Shown here piece by piece: positions 22,109 to 24,080 of a DNA stretch of 24,080 nt (its first letter is position 1; the number at the start of each line of letters is the position of its first letter). The stretch lies in IMG/VR virus record IMGVR_UViG_3300035659_000095, positions 1 through 24,080 of that record. One strand, 5' to 3'. Origin of the DNA: a virus. Under the pieces are notes generated by a model. It saw only the letters and a list, made by a program, of their open reading frames with translations. It was not told the origin of the DNA and ran no database searches. The translations under genes were made by a program, and so were the position numbers.

Positions 22109-22126
22109 CCCATCCCCGGAGGAAGC

Positions 22127-22324
22127 ATGAACTCTCTCCAGTCTGCAACCTACGACCCCAAGACCCAGGTTCTGACTCTGTGTGTGAAGTGTCAGAGTCC
22201 GACTCCCAGCATGAGTGGGAAGACTCTGGTGGTCGGAACTACCCATGGGAATCAGCCCACGGAAGTCCAGATATCGGGCAAGACTCTGATCGTGGGAGTC
22301 AACGCCTACATCCGGGCAGCGTAG
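22127..22324 (+). CDS. Small protein of unknown function (65 aa)
   Basis: The ATG at 22127 has GGAGG about 6 nt upstream; longer open frames are not supported by ribosome sites or composition. The product is beta-prone and contains a near repeat: SGKTLVVGTTHGNQPTEV and SGKTLIVGVNAYI, so it may be a tiny two-fold domain. CVKC (residues 20 to 23) is a single Cys pair. No known family is recognised. It is the first gene of the rightward unit and is followed by a strong nested hairpin. Confidence 0.6.
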   Translation: MNSLQSATYDPKTQVLTLCVKCQSPTPSMSGKTLVVGTTHGNQPTEVQISGKTLIVGVNAYIRAA

Positions 22325-22342
22325 GCTACTCCCAGCCACGGG
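22316..22342 (+). repeat. 27-bp direct repeat, copy 1
   Basis: The module begins GCAGCGTAGGCTACT and ends CCACGGG. It covers the last codons and stop of the 65-residue gene and the left side of the nested hairpin. It matches copy 2 at 22613 to 22639 at 25 of 27 positions. The 10-mer AGCGTAGGCT occurs a third time inside the hairpin at 22344 to 22353. Confidence 0.7.
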
Positions 22343-22376
22343 GAGCGTAGGCTCCCCGTGGCCCATTGGCTGGGAG
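22329..22376. terminator. Strong nested hairpin after the first rightward gene
   Basis: An inner 11-bp perfect stem (CCACGGGGAGC with GCTCCCCGTGG) has a 4-nt GTAG loop. Seven more base pairs (CTCCCAG with CTGGGAG) flank it, with an 8-nt bulge on the right side. There is no U-run, so termination is uncertain. A new promoter starts immediately to the right, which supports a transcription-boundary role. Confidence 0.6.
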
Positions 22377-22378
22377 CG

Positions 22379-22387
22379 TGATATACT
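22379..22387 (+). promoter_or_regulatory. Extended -10 promoter
   Basis: TGATATACT is a TGn extension followed by TATACT, a 5 of 6 match to the -10 consensus. Initiation about 7 nt later (around 22394) would leave a short leader containing GGGAGG before the ATG at 22406. No good -35 box is present, as is often the case for extended -10 promoters. Confidence 0.5.
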
Positions 22388-22405
22388 CTACTCGTGGGAG
22401 GACCG

Positions 22406-22621
22406 ATGACCAAGCGCGTGACCTGGCGCAAGCTAGCTGAGTCCAACCTTGCCGAGCTACGGGCTGGGGGGGCTATTGCCTGGTTGACGTCAACCAATCG
22501 AGCCCACGTCTATGTGAGTATCAGGACCCCAAAACATCTGTGGGAGGCTGGACCGATGACTTGGAAAGAAGCCAACCTGTATATCCACGGGCTGGCTCAA
22601 GGCAAGAAACTGGCAGCGTAG
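22406..22621 (+). CDS. Small protein of unknown function (71 aa)
   Basis: The ATG at 22406 has GGGAGG 4 nt upstream; a GTG at 22394 in frame would overlap the promoter region. The product MTKRVTWRKLAESNLAELRAG is basic and helical, then has LTSTNRAHVYVSIRTPKHLW and EANLYIHGLAQGKKLAA. An internal GTGGGAGGCTGGACCGATGAC (22540 to 22560) resembles the gene's own start region and could allow an internal start at Met 51. No known family is recognised. Confidence 0.6.
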   Translation: MTKRVTWRKLAESNLAELRAGGAIAWLTSTNRAHVYVSIRTPKHLWEAGPMTWKEANLYIHGLAQGKKLAA

Positions 22622-22639
22622 GCTACTTCCAACCACGGG
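22613..22639 (+). repeat. 27-bp direct repeat, copy 2
   Basis: This copy spans the last codons and stop of the 71-residue gene and leads into GGGAGG, the ribosome site of the next gene. It matches copy 1 at 22316 to 22342 at 25 of 27 positions. Both copies end a gene with an Ala-Ala or Lys-Leu-Ala-Ala C-terminus. Confidence 0.7.
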
Positions 22640-22651
22640 AGGAATCTCGTT

Positions 22652-22903
22652 ATGAGTCTGTTCAAGAGTCTGACCCCCGAAGAGGAGTCCCAGTACCGGA
22701 CGTGGGCCATCAACCACTACGCCCCGTTCGATGACATCAAGGGTACCTGGCATCCTACGATCCAGGCCGAGTGTGTAGAGATCAACCGGCGCCACGGCAC
22801 AACCCCGGAGCAGCGGTTGGTCTCCCTGGCGGCTCTGGCCGTCGAAGAGATCAATCCGGATGAACTGGAGCAGTACGTCAAGAACCATCCACAAGCGAGG
22901 TGA
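22652..22903 (+). CDS. Small acidic helical protein of unknown function (83 aa)
   Basis: The ATG at 22652 has GGGAGG about 9 nt upstream, supplied by the repeat. The product begins MSLFKSLTPEEESQYRTWAI, is acidic and helical, and contains a TPEQRLVSLAALAVEEINPDELEQYVKNH segment. No family is recognised. It lies 3 nt before the DUF932 gene, so the two are likely cotranscribed and perhaps coupled. Confidence 0.65.
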   Translation: MSLFKSLTPEEESQYRTWAINHYAPFDDIKGTWHPTIQAECVEINRRHGTTPEQRLVSLAALAVEEINPDELEQYVKNHPQAR

Positions 22904-22906
22904 ATC

Positions 22907-23908
22907 ATGCCACACGAACTGTCCTACGACGGAGAGGTAGTCGAGATGTCGGCGGTCATGGAAGGCGGCGAGCCCTGGCACGGCTTGGGTCAACGCCTAA
23001 CCGCCCGAGCCACGAGAGACGAGATCCTGACCGCTGCGAATCTGTCCTGGCCGGTGCTTCAGAGCCCCGTGATTCTGCGGGTGGGTGGTGTTGATCTGGA
23101 GCTCGATACCCACAAGATCAATTACCGTGTCCTGACCGATGGCACTCCACGCCCGCTGGGCGTGGTGGGTGCCGACTACTCCGTAGTCCAGCACTCCCAG
23201 CTAGGGGAACTGGCGGAAGCGATCGTGGGGGAGTCCGGAGGCATCTACGACACGGCCGGTGCGATCTACGGTGGCCGGCGGGTCTGGGTCTGCGTCAAGC
23301 TGGACTGGCTCCAGAACGCGATCCAGGGAGACCCCATCGACGCCTATCTCACGGTCATGTCCAGCCACGACGGTTCCATGGCTGTTTCGATCTGGCGTTC
23401 CGGTATCCGCACGGTCTGCAAGAACACGATCATGTCCGGAATCAGCCAGGCCGAAGGCCGTGGGAACCTGTGGCAGGTGCGTCATACGTCCGGTGCCCGT
23501 GTCAGGCTCGATGAACTCAAGCGTACCCTGGTTGGGATCCGCGAGGACTTCCAGCAGAACGTGCAGACGCTCCAGGCTCTCAAGGCTGCTCCCTGGGACC
23601 TAGACGTGGTGAACCGGATGCTGGAGGACCTGTGGCCCATCGCAGACGTGGAGAACCCCAGCCGTGCCTACTCGATCCGCACCGACAAGCGGGACCGCGT
23701 TCTGGAGCTGGCCCGCGACGAGAGCCGCGGCAACAACGGAACCACGCTCTACGATGCCTACAACGGCCTCAGCGACTACGTGAGCCATGAACTGGTGCCC
23801 GTGCGCACGATCCAACAGGCCGAACGCCGGATGCTGTCCATGGCGAACGGCACCGGTGCGGATCTTCTGGTCCAGGGTCGCAAGGTCCTGACCGATTCCC
23901 TGAAGTAG
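22907..23908 (+). CDS. DUF932-family protein (333 aa)
   Basis: The ATG at 22907 follows the previous stop by 3 nt; GAGGTGAATC is the upstream ribosome site. The PWHGLG motif at 23 to 28, the VVGADYSVVQH segment (86 to 96), WRSGIRTVCKNTIM and TTLYDAYNGLSDYV identify the DUF932 (phage/plasmid-like, TIGR03299) family. Members are common in phages and plasmids; their biochemical function is not established. Length is near the family norm. A perfect 12-bp hairpin starts 10 nt after its stop. Confidence 0.88.
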   Translation: MPHELSYDGEVVEMSAVMEGGEPWHGLGQRLTARATRDEILTAANLSWPVLQSPVILRVGGVDLELDTHKINYRVLTDGTPRPLGVVGADYSVVQHSQLGELAEAIVGESGGIYDTAGAIYGGRRVWVCVKLDWLQNAIQGDPIDAYLTVMSSHDGSMAVSIWRSGIRTVCKNTIMSGISQAEGRGNLWQVRHTSGARVRLDELKRTLVGIREDFQQNVQTLQALKAAPWDLDVVNRMLEDLWPIADVENPSRAYSIRTDKRDRVLELARDESRGNNGTTLYDAYNGLSDYVSHELVPVRTIQQAERRMLSMANGTGADLLVQGRKVLTDSLK

Positions 23909-23917
23909 CCCGAACCG

Positions 23918-23946
23918 GGGGGAGCGGGCTTGATGCCCGCTCCCCC
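23918..23946. terminator. Perfect 12-bp hairpin after the DUF932 gene
   Basis: GGGGGAGCGGGC pairs with GCCCGCTCCCCC around a TTGAT loop. It starts 10 nt after the TAG. No U-run follows; instead the ribosome site of the next gene follows within a few bases. It may act as an mRNA end, a partial terminator or a stability element. Confidence 0.6.
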
Positions 23947-23960
23947 ATGGAGGATTCTAC

Positions 23961-24080
23961 GTGAAAAAGGTCGAGTGGCAACCCATGAACCGACCACACC
24001 TTGAGCTATGCACCGACGATCTGGACCTGGAGATTGTCCACAAGAATGACGCGGGGGAACCCGTGCGCCTACTTGGGACC
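23961..24080 (+). CDS. Partial gene at right edge, unknown product
   Basis: GTG at 23961 has GGAGG 7 nt upstream, and the frame is open for 40 codons to the edge. The visible N-terminus is VKKVEWQPMNRPHLELCTDD, then LDLEIVHKNDAGEPVRLLG. It is acidic with alternating hydrophobic residues, so beta structure is likely. No family can be assigned from this fragment. The hairpin just upstream may insulate or modulate it. Confidence 0.6.
   Translation, partial: MKKVEWQPMNRPHLELCTDDLDLEIVHKNDAGEPVRLLGT

Larger units (their letters stand above)
21149..22126. other. Divergent control region without confident genes (978 nt)
   Basis: Transcription diverges from here: the virion operon runs left and small genes run right. 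Open frames occur, but only two are worth discussing (see findings). It contains a candidate -35 box, three inverted repeats (21203, 21303 and 21392), an odd-centred palindrome at 21446, a repeat array near 21581, five TGCACG hexamers (21900 to 22009) and paired GGAATTCTC repeats. A TATAAT hexamer occurs at 21524 to 21529 without a matching -35 box. Confidence 0.7.

Overview
The window looks like one end-to-end stretch of a tailed double-stranded DNA bacteriophage (Caudoviricetes) with high G+C. It holds small terminase, large terminase, portal, scaffold, major capsid protein, two head-tail adaptor-like proteins, a beta-propeller-like tail protein, several fibre or lectin-like proteins and Gly/Ala/Met-rich internal virion proteins. 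No tape measure, tail tube or sheath gene is visible between the adaptors and the fibres, so a short-tailed (podovirus-like) virion is the best inference. The host cannot be named from the sequence. Genes use Shine-Dalgarno (SD) sites of the GGAGG/GGGGGG type and many GTG starts. No integrase is visible.

Positions 1 to 21148 form one tightly packed leftward unit. Read in transcription order it encodes TerS, TerL, portal, two small acidic or basic head proteins, scaffold, major capsid protein and a candidate decoration protein. After a strong intergenic hairpin come a zinc-ribbon/aromatic-rich protein translationally coupled to a GT-A glycosyltransferase, a small basic protein overlapping the glycosyltransferase by 215 nt, a lectin-like protein, a small beta-sandwich protein, two adaptors, a second lectin-like paralogue and a propeller-like tail protein. 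The unit continues with an unknown protein, a tiny SEC-C zinc protein, a set of fibre-like proteins with histidine-rich motifs and three Gly/Ala-rich internal virion proteins. A 32-residue cationic peptide gene lies between the last two of these. Adjacent genes are mostly joined by GTGA, ATGA, TAATG or TGATG junctions.

Positions 21149 to 22126 are a divergent, largely non-coding spacer with several inverted repeats, an imperfect 24/30-bp repeat array, a cluster of five TGCACG/CGTGCA hexamers and paired GGAATTCTC repeats. It is the likely control region, and possibly an origin.

Positions 22127 to 24080 run rightward and carry small unknown genes and a DUF932-family gene, separated by strong hairpins. 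One extended -10 promoter is visible, and an unfinished gene runs off the right edge. These are probably early or accessory phage genes. At the left edge, an open gene continues past position 1.

The most notable points are the zinc-ribbon plus glycosyltransferase pair embedded between head and tail genes, the repeat-rich divergent control region, the duplicated 27-bp module with a nested hairpin between small rightward genes, and the tiny SEC-C and cationic peptide genes inside a virion operon.
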